In this document: positions 1 through 18,067 of the stretch, in pieces
How positions within the stretch are numbered: the first letter of the stretch is position 1
How the letters are laid out: every line of letters begins with the position of its first letter
NCBI GenBank assembly: GCA_964036155.1
Contig: OZ038422.1
Span: 60,349,201 to 60,413,200, forward strand
DNA: 64,000 nucleotides
Origin: Diploscapter coronatus
Lineage: Eukaryota; Nematoda; Chromadorea; Rhabditida; Rhabditidae
Reading direction: 5' to 3'
The notes under the pieces: model-generated
Told to the model about the DNA's origin: nothing
The model's input: only the letters and a program-made list of their open reading frames with translations
Database searches by the model: none
Position numbers and translations under genes: made by a program

Positions 1-125
1 TTCAAGATTTGCGTCGAAAATCGTGATTTTCTAAGGGTACGGTTAAATTCAGCTATAAACTCTATCAAACGAGTTTCAAAAACAAGAAACAACGTCACTC
101 TCCCTAAGTACGGTTAAAATGCTAC

Positions 126-7718
<7,593 letters not shown>

Positions 7719-7915
7719 TCTGGAAACCTCCACATCAAATTTGGGCCGATTTGAAAAAACCTAAACTCTAAAAATTAGTAAATTTTGAAAAAAAAATAGA
7801 AAAAGATTATGTGAAATTTTGAAATTCCACGATTAGCGATAGAGCGAGGATGACGCACTTAGAATCTCAACGTTTGTGAAAACAAACAATTAGACTTGCA
7901 AAGAAAAATCGAAGA

Positions 7916-8002
7916 CCCCAACAACAAATTCTGCCATCTGTTGTCGTTGTTTCTGATAAAACAAATAAAAAACGACAACAGATAATAGAGATTGTTGTCG
8001 GA
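7916..8002. mobile_element. MITE-like inverted repeat (family 1, copy 1)
   Basis: A 13-bp perfect inverted repeat, ATCTGTTGTCGTT at 7936-7948 and its complement at 7971-7983, sits inside a longer imperfect one (CCAACAACAA near 7918 and TTGTTGTCGG near 7992). A related sequence lies in a PDZD8 intron at 56103-56180. It is non-coding. Confidence 0.6.
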
Positions 8003-8170
8003 GTTTCTTTTCAATTTTCAATATGCTATTAATTATTTGTTTTTCTTGAATTTATTCGATCACATTTAAAGCAATTCAATTTTCTGCCAATGACATTGTC
8101 GCAGATAATGGAGAGTAAATGACAGGATCAGGACCGTCTGAAGTTCGAAAAATCTAACTTAACTTGGATT

Positions 8171-8204
8171 GAACTGAACTTCCAGACAGTTCGAAGTTCA
8201 GTTC
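8171..8204. repeat. Perfect 12-bp stem hairpin
   Basis: GAACTGAACTTC (8171-8182) is followed by its exact reverse complement (8193-8204) with a 10-base loop. A wider, weaker inverted repeat surrounds it from about 8120 to 8216. It lies between the polymerase promoter region and the Kelch fragment. Confidence 0.55.
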
Positions 8205-8221
8205 GTACAATCCTGATTAAA

Positions 8222-8592
8222 AGGAGTATTTATTTCAGTTACAATTATCCCTCATTACTTTTGGATGTCTTCGAGAGTTGTCTGTATCGTGTGCATTGAA
8301 ATTAAATTATTATTTCCCATTTATTGAATAAAATTCTATATGAAATCTGAGATTATTATAACCAAGCTTTATTTTATGCTATTTTTCCGACTTCTCGCCG
8401 TTCATCTGTTTGTGGATCGTATTCTTCGGATTGAACTTTGACATCTAAATTACAAATACTTCGCATAAAGATATGCAAAATCTCACAAGGAAAGGTTTCA
8501 CCCTTGTCCTCACGTTTCGATACAAGAGTACCCACATTTTTCTCCCCATGAAATGAGAATTCCAGATTTGTACAAATTTTGCTCGCTCGCAA
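8222..8592 (-). pseudogene. Kelch-gene 3' fragment (third copy)
   Basis: This matches the 3' ends of the two Kelch genes at 11942 and 14176. The last Kelch blade motif EEYDPQTDERREVGK is readable on the minus strand around 8382-8430. The downstream flank (8222-8380) also resembles theirs, including the TTTATTG stretch. No upstream Kelch exons, F-box or other start module follow, so this is a truncated copy. The 72-residue open frame here includes intron-like sequence and is unlikely to be a real protein. Confidence 0.6.
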
Positions 8593-8729
8593 AAATATCC
8601 CCGCCCGAGGTCTCGAATTCCTTCAATCTCACGCGCCTTGATTCACTATTTTCTCTCGTTTCGCTTCTTCAATCTTGCTCCTTCGATCAATTTTGAGCTG
8701 TCCTGCCTAAATCGCAGTCCTTCTTCAGA

Positions 8730-10666
8730 CCCGCAGCAAAGTCCAGCAGAAATGGATGAGTGACGAGGTTTCTAGTCATCGTGGCCATGAACGCGTTCGG
8801 AATGGACATTGACAAAGCTGATGTCAGGTAATGAATTGTCTTCTAAATTTTACATTTTTTGTTTGGTGTTAATTTTAATTCGAGAAATGTATTATTTTCG
8901 AACGATAAATGATCTAACTTGTGCACGTTGTACAAATTCAGGCTTATTTCTGAAAACGCTCACACATTTCAATTGTGATGTTCCAGAGTACTCAAACAGG
9001 ATCAAGGTGATTATTTTGAATTTGAATGTTCGGAGTTCTTTCGTTTTTTAATTGAAAAGGCATTTATTACTCTGTCAATCTCCGGTAAATTCTGAAGGAA
9101 AATATTCTGAACGTTTACACACGAAGATTTGTACTTTCCAAAGAAAAGATAAATTGTTTTCAGGCCAAGAAGGGGCTGAGTGACGATGCGAAAGAAATCC
9201 AGATTAAGGGTCTGCAGACTGGGTTCGAGAAAATGATCGAGTACTGTGAAAAGGTATGGATGCGATTTTTAATTAGTGAATTTTAGTTTCTTGTCCAATG
9301 CTGTCAAAATTGAATACTCCTATACACTACTTCAATTTTCGTTTTTTATTCTAATTTACAGAAATGTATTTTCAAGCATTCAAATAATTGTTATTTTTAG
9401 GCCGAATGCAGACACAATGATGGTCTCGTTCTTCAATGAATCCGACCTGAGCAAGTACGTGAAGAACCAATTTCTGCATAATTCCCGAGAAGGTCAGCCA
9501 ACAGGCAAATTGTGCTCAAAACGGTAAGAGATTTTGGAAAAATTTTTTAAATTCAAAATTTATAATTGAAATATTTCATTTGTTCTGTCATTTCAGCAGC
9601 GTCAAGAGTCTACTCGCGAAGTCAGCGACAAAATGGAGAAGCTCATGAACCATTCGAATATGAGCCAAGGTATTTTTGTTCTAATAAATATTGATCAAAG
9701 ATTTGTTTCAGGCAAAAGAAAGAAGAGGAATATTCTGGATTCGAGAACAGGCTGGAGAGAATGGAAAAAGAGGAGGCTGCCAGGCTAAAAACTGCTGTTC
9801 AGGTAAGGAAATTTGAAATAACTCGTTGAAAAATATGCTATTCCTATCATTTTATAAATTCTTCTAAACCATTTTTTGAGTTTTATTGAAAATTTTTAGG
9901 AGGAACTCGAACGTCGTCGCAAAGCGCGTGAATTGGCAAATGGAGGAGCTGTGAGGAAAGTGCGTCGAGTCACTCACCATTGTTGTAAGTTTTTATTTAA
10001 CAAATCATAATTTGAACAAAAGTATCTTATACTCTACATAACGAAGTTCATACCAATATCAATTATCTCAGAGTGGTGTTTGATGAAACTGATACTTATG
10101 TTCAGACTGACACTAATTAATTGTGTCGATGTAAAATGCCACTCAATTAGATTCCCTGATTATCTATTATTTAAGCTATTTTATTCAGCGTCGTGAAGCG
10201 ATAGTTCGCACATTCATACAGGCTCTGGACGACAATTCCTCCCAGGCAGACAACCAGCTGACTCGAATACAACTCCTACTATTTGCAGTCCAAGACACTC
10301 AGCTTCTACAACCACAAGTCGTATGTTGTTTTTATTTAATTCTGGGATGTGTCCAGTGCAGTGCGAAAACTACTATTTTGTCGATCAGCACTAGTTTATT
10401 TGCACTGCTAATATTTCTGATCTTACCCATCAATTTCATAGCTTCTATTGGTATCATGATTTATAATAAAATGACCATTTTCCAAATATTCTAACCTGAG
10501 ATTGGTTAATTTCGAAGATCACTTTGACTTTACTACTTTACTACCGTCTATCTATAATTTCTATCTCTGAAAAGCGAATGAAATTCCTTGATTTCAGTTG
10601 AGTGCAATCAAGAACGCGACAAGGAATGGAACGGAATACGACTCCTCTTCTGCTTCAGCCATTTGA
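8730..10666 (+). pseudogene. Degenerate RECQ5-like helicase, 3' part only
   Basis: Nine exon-like blocks with normal splice sites: 8730-8827, 8987-9006, 9164-9253, 9401-9523, 9597-9669, 9712-9802, 9900-9984, 10189-10320, 10598-10666. Block 1 reads VQQKWMSDEV, then after a one-base shift VIVAMNAFGMDIDKADVR, which is RecQ helicase motif V with the usual AFGMG changed to AFGMD. Blocks 2-4 match the RECQ5 zinc-binding region (KMIEYCEKAECRHN), but frames shift at 9000-9164 and again inside 9401-9523, where cysteine codons are lost. The exon that should carry motif VI (QxxGRAGR) is absent, as are motifs I-IV. Later blocks are open: a charged helix (EELERRRKARELANG) and a part that may correspond to the RECQ5 KIX-like region. 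Known: RECQ5 acts in recombination control and binds RNA polymerase II. Inferred: this copy cannot be an active helicase. A short transcript from the 3' blocks is possible. Confidence 0.7.
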
Positions 10667-10935
10667 TAACGATAAAACAATGCATTGGTATTCTCAATAA
10701 GGGTTTCATTGATTTCATACTGTGACATCGTATAATATCAGACAAAAATATATAGAAAATTGTTGAAGATCGATTTGTCAGAAAAGAAGAAGTGGTGTGA
10801 TAGTAGAAATCTAACTATGAGATACATATGTGTTGAGCTAGTCATAATTGCAAATGAGACAGACTACAAATTATGAATTTTTATGATGAGAATTCTTATA
10901 AACCTTGGATCTTACTTTATAAGGCTTAGTTCATA

Positions 10936-10988
10936 GTTCGCGGGCTTTTTTGGAAAGTAGTATGACTCAGAAATAAAAGTCCGCGAAC
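10936..10988. repeat. Inverted repeat hairpin
   Basis: GTTCGCGGGCTTTT pairs with AAAAGTCCGCGAAC at the other end with one mismatch and a ~25-base loop. It lies just past the helicase remnant, in an otherwise empty stretch (10667-11136). Confidence 0.5.
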
Positions 10989-11372
10989 CACGTTCTTCAA
11001 TCCGCTGTGAGGAAAAACATTTGTTGCACTCTGTAGATTTGTAATTTTCGATTTTCCAATTGAAATATGCGTTGATTTCTTTACATTGAAAATTCGTGTG
11101 ATTCAGTTGGGTTTAAGTAGTCAACCTTTAGCAAGATTTCTGTTTCATCAGTTATATTTGATGAAGAAAGTTATGTCAACTAGATTAGTCATTCACAATA
11201 ATCCTTACAAATTGAAGACATTTCTCTTGATAACTATAGCATTGACAACTAATTGAGATGCAATAATCTAGGCTATGACAGAATGAGTTCCTAATAGGTA
11301 TATTTCGTTATTCTTATCGAAAACTATTTCAAAGAATACTTAGTTCAGTTGTAATTATTTCTCATCACTACT

Positions 11373-11460
11373 GGGTTTGGACTCAAGTTCAATTTGCAAC
11401 ATAGTTTACGAGCCTTGTAGTCACTTACAAGCGTTGTAAGCTGAACTTGGGTCCAAGCCC
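11373..11460. mobile_element. Palindromic insertion in duplication unit 1
   Basis: Ends GGGTTTGGACTCAAGTTCA (11373-11391) and TGAACTTGGGTCCAAGCCC (11442-11460) are inverted copies matching at 17 of 19 positions. The segment is missing from the equivalent place in unit 2, so it inserted after the duplication or was lost from unit 2. Confidence 0.6.
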
Positions 11461-11546
11461 TGAATGTCTTCGAGGATTGTCTTTATCATGTTTATTGAAA
11501 TTTTTAATTTCTAGTAGTAGTCGAATAAAGATAACGTTCATAAAAT

Positions 11547-11672
11547 GGGACACTCTCTATTGGGAACTGTCCAATTCGGAACTTTTTGTGAATAAGGAGC
11601 ATTGGGGGAGCTAACAAAATAGTTCCGAATTGGGCTATTCCGAATAGGACAGTTCCCAATAGGGGGTGTCCC
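11547..11672. mobile_element. Palindromic insertion, ~126 bp
   Basis: Left arm starts GGGACACTCTCTATTGGGAA. The right arm ends with its inverted counterpart, TTCCCAATAGGGGGTGTCCC. The arms pair over ~35 bases with few mismatches, so the whole segment could fold as one hairpin. It is absent from unit 2. Confidence 0.6.
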
Positions 11673-11745
11673 TTTTGAAGAGTACTTGTTTGAGTTGCGA
11701 TTTTCAATGTCTTTATTGGATATCTTTGAGTTGTTTAGCATGGTT

Positions 11746-11843
11746 ATCAGAGCTGAGACGAAATTGAAATTTAAAAATCGAAATCGAAACTGACTTCCTA
11801 AAATTTTCGAAAGTCGAAATCGAAATTTCGTCTCAGCTCTGAT
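11746..11843. mobile_element. MITE-like element with perfect 20-bp terminal repeats (family 2)
   Basis: ATCAGAGCTGAGACGAAATT at 11746-11765 is exactly inverted at 11824-11843. The centre is rich in CGAAATCGAAA. A shorter relative lies at 13922-13979, and a possible diverged relative (GGCTGGAC ends) at 28917-28968. Confidence 0.65.
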
Positions 11844-11941
11844 GGTTATTGGAAGTTTTAATGGTAGTCGAATAAAGATAAAGTTCATAAATATAAAATA
11901 TAGTATGCCGAATAAAAGGGTTACATGGCATTAAACTGCAT

Positions 11942-13228
11942 TATTCAAACTTTAATTTTCCGACTTCACGCCATTCATTGATTTGTGGATCGTGTTCCTC
12001 GATTGAATTACAAAAAGCTATCGTACTAGCTTGTTGAAATCTAAGTTAACAAATATTTAGTATAAAGATATGCAAAATCTTAGCTCACATTCCTCCGATT
12101 GCATACAATTTCCCGTTAGCGACAATGAGCGAATGATGATATCTTGCATAATTCATATCAGCGATACGAGAAATTCGACTGTCAACTGGAGCTGAGGGAT
12201 CGAAACACAGACAGGATTTGAATACATTATAATAACTAAATATATAATGAGACATTATTTATCATACAAAATTAACGACTTCCATCCTCCAGTTATGTAA
12301 ATTCTTCCATTTAGCGATGCAACTCCGAAATAACTTCGTTTATCTGGTATCTTCCCTACTTCAATCCATTCCCATTCACCGTCTGATAATCGATATATCT
12401 TTCTATTATCCCATCCATCAATAACTGAATATTTGTAATTACAATAATGAATATGCTATAATGTGACCGTATAAAATTTCATCGCATGTTATTGGTCGAG
12501 AATAACCACCAATTGGAAGAGGAAATGTAGGTCCTGTTTTCCATTTTCCATCTATTAAAATCTGAATAAATTATTTCATGGACTTTCATTCGATTTTCTT
12601 ACATCCACACGATTCGTAACTTGATATGTTTTAGAATCCCTTCCACCCAAATGATATAATTTGTCTTTGAAATAAGCGACAGATGCATTATCACACCATT
12701 CAGGAAGATCTGGGCCTGTAAAATTCTTTGAATCGATCATTCATGGATTTGTTGGGCAGACCTCTTGAAATTTGTCGAGAATTCGAGTCATATATTTCAA
12801 ATGATTTAATGTCATCTCTGTTGTTAATTCCAAAAATCTGAATTCTAAGAAAGTATTCAAAATAGCAAGCGTAAGAATTTACTTGATTCAGTGTAGTTGT
12901 TACTTCATATGACACATAACAATTGTGAAATTTTGCAATCCCTTCGACTGAGCAGGTATATGAATTGAACAAGCATATTCTTCCTTCATATTTATAATTA
13001 TTATTTCGATAATAAACTAAATTATTACAAATCGTTTCAAAGTCTCTTACTTAGCTTTCAACACAATTTCTTACGATAGAATAAAATTCTCCTATCGAGC
13101 ACTTTCGGCAGATATTTCTTGATTATTTGCACCATCCGTTTATTAGTCCAGGCCAATTGTTCCAGGTCTTTGAATTCAGGATATTCGCAGATCAACAGTA
13201 TAATTTCGACTGGTAAATTAGCTAGCAT
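11942..13228 (-). CDS. F-box/Kelch-repeat protein, 315 aa
   Basis: Eight exons: 13075-13228, 12883-13016, 12762-12837, 12603-12715, 12468-12561, 12280-12424, 12089-12235, 11942-12026. They total 948 bases, 315 codons plus stop. The first exon encodes an F-box (LANLPVEIILLICEYPEF, then LEQLAWTNKRMVQII), the Skp1-binding domain of SCF ubiquitin ligases. The rest is a Kelch propeller: repeated blades with -YxLGGR, KIYxLSD and GKLYAIGG, ending EEHDPQINEWREVGKL. Known: F-box/Kelch proteins choose substrates for SCF ligases. The substrate here is unknown. ATG 13226-13228 is the first in frame and places the F-box at residue 2. The fourth donor has changed relative to the neighbouring paralogue, but TATACG/gt keeps the frame in both. 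A TTTATT on the plus strand at 11712-11717 may be its poly(A) signal (AATAAA on the minus strand). Confidence 0.8.
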
Positions 13229-13765
13229 TTTTGTTAAGAGACCTAAAAAATCATCATAGTATTATTTCAAAATGGAAATAGTAAAATAGTTGATTGAATG
13301 AGAAAGTCTGGAATTAGTGAGTTTGAAATTGGTCATTGAAGAAAGGAGAATGGAACTACTAAATTGATGCTTCGCAATTTTTATCAGATTAAAAATCGAT
13401 TCCTAAAACTTGAATAGAGACCAAGCGTCCCCCTTTTGAGAGAGAAAGAACGTAGGAAATTTTCCGACGCTTCAATTATCATTAATTATCTCGTTAATTA
13501 GTTGATAATTTCATGAAACCAAGACACCAATTAGAGTAATAAAGTACGCCCGAAATGGTGGCGTCGTTGGTTTTTCGAAAAAGGCCTTCTGAAGGCATGA
13601 ACGACGTCGAAACTCGAATGATCATAACTCTTGATAGGATGGACCGTTTTTGAAAATTTTAAAAGTTTTGAGTTCGTACGGATCTCGGCCATCACATTGA
13701 TATCAAAGTTACCCAATTCAACCTATTCTGAAAAAAACCACTTGGCCTCCCTAAACAATACTTGT
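13229..13765. other. Spacer between the two Kelch genes
   Basis: About 540 bases with no supportable gene. Part of it (13525-13740) is less AT-rich than its surroundings and has no counterpart beside the other duplication unit. It may be a fragment of an unrelated insertion. Confidence 0.4.
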
Positions 13766-15281
13766 TTCATCAGTTGTATTTGATGAAGGAAGTTATGTCA
13801 ACTAGATTAGTCATTCACAATAATCCTTACAAATTGAAGACATTTCTCTTGATAACTATAGGATTGACAACTAATTGAGATGCAATAATCTAGGGTATGA
13901 AAGAATGAGTTCCTAATAAGCGGAGCTGAGACGAAATTTCGATTTCGAATTTTAAAAACTCATTTTCGTCTCAGCACTGCTAATAGGTATATTTCGTCGT
14001 TCTTATCGAAAACTATTCTAGAGAATACTTATTTCAGTTGTAATTATTCAGTCTTTATTGAATATCTTTGGGTTGTTTTATCATGTTTATTGAAATTTCG
14101 AATAATAGTCGAATAAAGATAAAATTCATAAAATATAATGTGCTAAATAAAAGGGCTACGTGGTATTAAACTGCATTATTCCAATTTTAGTTTTCCGACT
14201 TCTCGCCATTTATTCGTTTGTGGATCGTATTCCTCGATTGAATTACAAAAATTTCCACTAAAAAATTTGGAATCCAAGTTAACAAATATTTCGTATAAAG
14301 ATATGCAAAATCTCAACTCACCCTCCGATTGCATACAATTTCCCGTTAGCGACAATGAGCGAATGACAATATCTTGCATAATTCATATCAGCGATTCGAG
14401 AAATTCGACTGTCAACTGGAGCTGAGGGGTCGAAGCACAGACAGGATTCGAATGGATTCAAATTACTAAATATATAATGAGACATTATTTGTCATACAAT
14501 ATTAACGACTTGTCTCCTCCAGCTATGTAAATTTTTCCATCTAACGATGCAATTCCGAATAAATCTAGTGTTTTTGGAATTTCTCCTACTTCAACCCATT
14601 CCTGCTCATCATCTGATAATTGATATATCTTTTTACTACCATATCCATCAATAACTGAATATCCCTGATTACAATAATGAATATGCTATAATATGACCGT
14701 ATAAACTCTCATTGCATGTTATTGTTTGAGCCCAATAAATTGAAAGAGGAAAAGCAGGTCCTGTTTGCCATTGTCCATCTATTAAAACCTGAATAAATTA
14801 TTTCATGGGTTTTCGCTCGCTTCTTACATCAACTCGATTCGTCTTACTGGGCAGCCATGTTTTAAAACTCAGTCCACCCAAATAATACAATTTGTCTTTG
14901 AAATAAGCCACAGATGCACGTCCACGCCATTCAGGAGGATCTGAGCCTGTAAAATTCTTTGAATCGATCATTCATGGGTTTGTTGATAGGACCTCTTGAA
15001 ATTTGTCGAGTATTCAAATCATATATTTCAAATGTTGAGCTGTCAATTCCATAAATCTGAAGTCTAAGAAATTATTCAAAATAACGAACATAAGAGTTTA
15101 CTTTATTCTGTGCAGTTGCTACTTGATATGACCAATACCAATTGTAGAATTTTGCAATCTCTTCTACTGAGCAGGTAAATGGATTGAACAAGCAAATTCT
15201 TCCATAATATTGTTTTCGATAGACTAAATTATTAAGAATCATTTCAAAGTCTCTTACTTAGCTTTCAACATGATTTCTTAC
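13766..15281. repeat. Tandem duplication, unit 2 (chimeric copy)
   Basis: Counterpart of 11137-13074. Homology on the right ends at the bases encoding ILFY next to the donor C/GTAAGAAAT at 15280-15282. Beyond that point unit 1 continues into the F-box exon and unit 2 into the SNTX-like exon. Confidence 0.8.
13922..13979. mobile_element. MITE-like element (family 2, short copy)
   Basis: GGAGCTGAGACGAAAT and ATTTTCGTCTCAGCACTG form inverted ends around a short CGATTTCGAATTTTAAAA core. It has the same ends as the element at 11746-11843, but sits at a different point of the duplicated unit, so it is an independent insertion. Confidence 0.55.
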
Positions 15282-17004
15282 GATAAAATAAAATTCCATT
15301 TCTGCTATTTTGATCGATAACTGTGTATGAGCGATTGGCGTAATAATAAATTCGATTGCCACCAGTCACCCCTTCAATTCCGACTATTTCCGGTTGAATA
15401 TCAACATCCACCAATATGCAGGGTATACCACGTTGTTCAACTAGATCATTGAATAGCATCTTATTCGTCTTCAAGTTAGGATCCTTCCAGGAGCAGAAGA
15501 ACACATAACATTCTTTGATTTTTATTTTCATCCGTAAAGTATCCAGCGACATTCCTCTTCCTACATAATGCGCTTCTTGTTTTTGCATCCATGCAGCGAA
15601 GTCAATCTTGTCGCGAGATGATCTCAAAGAATTTATGAAGTCATTAACTTTAGATCGGGATGTAGGAGAACTTTCGTAGCCCTTAATAATATTGTAAATC
15701 TCTTCCGAGGACAACTTTCCATTTCGAATGGCAACAATTGTGTCGCGTAATTTCATTTTGATATCGGCTCGAGTTTTTTGCACGGTTCGTCTTTGATCCG
15801 AAACAGAATTAGTGATACTATCCACGATGCAGTAGGAATATCTTTTAAAATCATCGTAAACATCGTTTAGCTTACGCATGCTTTCGTTCATTTCGTCAAA
15901 CATTCGACCTGCCTCGTTGATCGCATCTTCGTCGATCGATTTGATTATGTGATCCAATGATTCTATATTTTTGAGGTGCGTTTTGATTGCAGAAAGCGGC
16001 AGAAGTGTGTAGCATATCGGCGTGCCTTTTCCCCCATTTGCATTCTCCACAAGGGTTGGCAGCTTTTTCATGAAAGAAACGGCTTCTTCTACAGTCTGAG
16101 GAACGTCATTACCATTGGGAAGTGCATCGATAAAGAATTCGAGTCGAAAATCACGCGATTTGCTCGTCGAAACGTCGCTGATCGATCCTTGCCCTGTAGC
16201 GCCAACTTCCAAACAAGCGAGTTTCGCCTGAAATTGAATAGATACCTTATACATTCATGTATAATTCGCTGAAATATTTTACCTTGAGTGCCGCTTCAAC
16301 AACGGTTTTATCTTCGTTCTCTTCATTTCTGCATTTCAACGTAGCAGTGGCGACAGCTCCCCATTGTATCTCTACAACGACATGAGTTGCATTCGAAGTG
16401 CTGCGGACAACATCCGGGGAGAGTAACAAAACGACTTCCTTATTGTCGATCTTGACCGCTTCATGCTGAAATGTTGTGATAAAAGTATCGATTCACAATT
16501 ATCAATCAATTTCATAGTTATTTCCTTGACTCTTGATTATTTTTTATCATACTCTGTATAAATGATAGAGAAAAACTGCTAAAATTTGCCAGAAATGCGT
16601 TATGAATCTACGTAGTGAAGTCATAAAATACATACCTTTGTAGTCATTTTGCAGACTAGTGTTGCGCTCGTTTCTCTAGCTGTAGAAGCATTGGTTGAGA
16701 GATATTTGCCATGTCCACTGACTTGGGTCGTCCCACTTAGTATGCTCGCCTAAAATGATGGGATCGATGGGAAATTTCAAATGAGCCATATTTTCAGTTC
16801 GGCTTCTACGTCGAGTTTGTTGAATTTGTCACTGATCGAATCTTGAATGACGTATTCACACACTGTCCTTTTCGTGTCGGTCAATTTGATCGTATTCTCA
16901 GGCAGATCAATGTTGAACAACGATCGAGCGCAGAAACAATCAGTATGGGCATCGTACAAGTCCCCGAGTTGAGCAATTCGACCAAGTGCTTGACGAGTTA
17001 TCAT
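14176..17004 (-). CDS. Chimeric SNTX-like / Kelch protein, 734 aa
   Basis: Eleven exons: 16810-17004, 16636-16749, 16283-16465, 15282-16227, 15102-15223, 14993-15056, 14828-14946, 14698-14788, 14510-14654, 14322-14465, 14176-14257. They sum to 2,205 bases, exactly 735 codons. Exons 1-4 (about 480 residues) resemble the N-terminal region of stonustoxin/verrucotoxin-type proteins. They have LGDLYDAHTD near the start (family LGxLYDAR), the GHGKYL segment, and in exon 4 a helical region followed by an SNTX thioredoxin-like part. Exons 5-11 are a Kelch propeller paralogous to the F-box/Kelch gene next door, ending EEYDPQTNKWREVGKL. Known: SNTX-type domains occur in many non-venom animal proteins and adopt a MACPF-related fold in fish stonustoxin. 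Toxicity cannot be assumed here. No signal peptide is seen, so it is probably intracellular. The alternative is a shorter protein ending at the TGA right after the exon-4 donor (15265-15267). Confidence 0.72.
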
Positions 17005-17732
17005 TTCGCCCTACGAAATACTGAAACGAATGCAAAAATTATGTCATTTTTAGGTATGTAAAAATGCAAGTCAAGTGATGATTATGTAATCATAGAAAAA
17101 GAAGTAATCGAATGAATATTATAAGGTAGAATTTTAACTTAAAGTCCTCTTATCGTGATGAAACTAGTATAGTATTTTGTTAATATTTCAGAGCGCTTTC
17201 TAACAGTGTAAAAATTGTCTGCCTATGAGTAGATTGAGTGGATTTTTAGTGATTTCAGCGGTTGAAAGTTCAGTTTTTGTGCTCTTATAAACGCTTATTA
17301 TGTACTTGTGATGTTTTGAATCAAATATTAGAAAAAGTAGACATCCGCCTGCGAAATTTAAATTATTTTCACACTTAATCGAATTCTTGACAGAAATGCA
17401 TTAGAGATAGAGCGTTTAGTATAGAGGTCACAGAGAGATGTTTAAAACTTTTGTCCATCAAATTAAAGTATGATTGAAATGTAAAAAAAAAATTTCATAA
17501 TAGTGAGTAACCTATCGATAATAATAAGAGAGACGACTTCAAGACTGAAGTGAAATCGATCAAAATGAATGATAAGTGCAAAAAGCTAAGAGGGTCGCAA
17601 AAATGCTTATCTTATCGGCGCCTGCCCGATAATATTCTGAAAATAAAAAGGAGCAATTGAGAGAAGGGCGAATTATTTCTCAAAGAAATGAATTACAATC
17701 ACTATCATAAAAGGACGTTCAAAATGATTATA

Positions 17733-17844
17733 CGGAAATATCGCAATGTCGCAGCTTGACGAAATAGGATTAGGGGTGAGGAGAGTTTAGGGAAACTCTC
17801 TCTTGCCTACTATCTCGTCAAGTTGAGACGCTGCGACATTTCCG
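17733..17844. repeat. Long imperfect hairpin, ~112 nt
   Basis: The arms begin CGGAAAT and end ATTTCCG. They share GTCGCAGC/GCTGCGAC, TTGACGAAATAG/CTATCTCGTCAA and GAGAGTTT/AAACTCTC blocks in order, so almost the whole segment folds on itself around a short loop near 17790. It could be a MITE or a hairpin RNA precursor. I see nothing that decides between them. Confidence 0.55.
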
Positions 17845-17997
17845 AATTGCCCTTATCAACGGTTCTTCGTGTGTTATAAAGCGAGCTAATATTAGTCAGT
17901 AAGGCTAATTTTGGGACGATTATACAAATGTATACGGTGGTTTAGTGATGCTTCGATTGGATCCGTTGCGAGTGGCTATTTTATGCAAACTCATACT

Positions 17998-18067
17998 TCG
18001 TAGTCAGGATTCGAGCCTGACCCCTCACCTCTCCGAGATGCGCTGCTCTATCACTACCTATGCGAGC
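17998..18067 (-). ncRNA. tRNA-like sequence (pseudo-tRNA or SINE head)
   Basis: On the minus strand there is an A-box-like TAGTGATAGAGCA and a B-box-like GGCTCGAATCC (consensus GGTTCGANTCC). A 6-bp stem with a CTCGAAT loop fits a T arm. An anticodon-like stem CATC/GGTG encloses TCGGAGA, which would put GGA in the anticodon place. The acceptor stem does not pair well and the D region is too long. It is therefore probably a degenerate tRNA or a tRNA-derived repeat, not a working gene. Confidence 0.4.

Larger units (their letters stand above)
11137..13074. repeat. Tandem duplication, unit 1 (non-chimeric copy)
   Basis: Sequence from about 11137 is repeated, with roughly 90% identity by eye, from about 13766. 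It includes a shared ~160-base lead segment, the Kelch 3' flank, all Kelch exons and the last bases of the N-terminal exon. Unit 1 is ~400 bases longer because it has gained palindromic insertions at 11373-11460, 11547-11672 and 11746-11843. Confidence 0.8.

Noticed and set aside
15265..15281. Stop codon shortly after the SNTX-like exon as the true C-terminus
   Set aside because: Not excluded, but the strong donor C/GTAAGAAAT shared with the F-box/Kelch paralogue and exact phase agreement make splicing into the Kelch exons the better reading.
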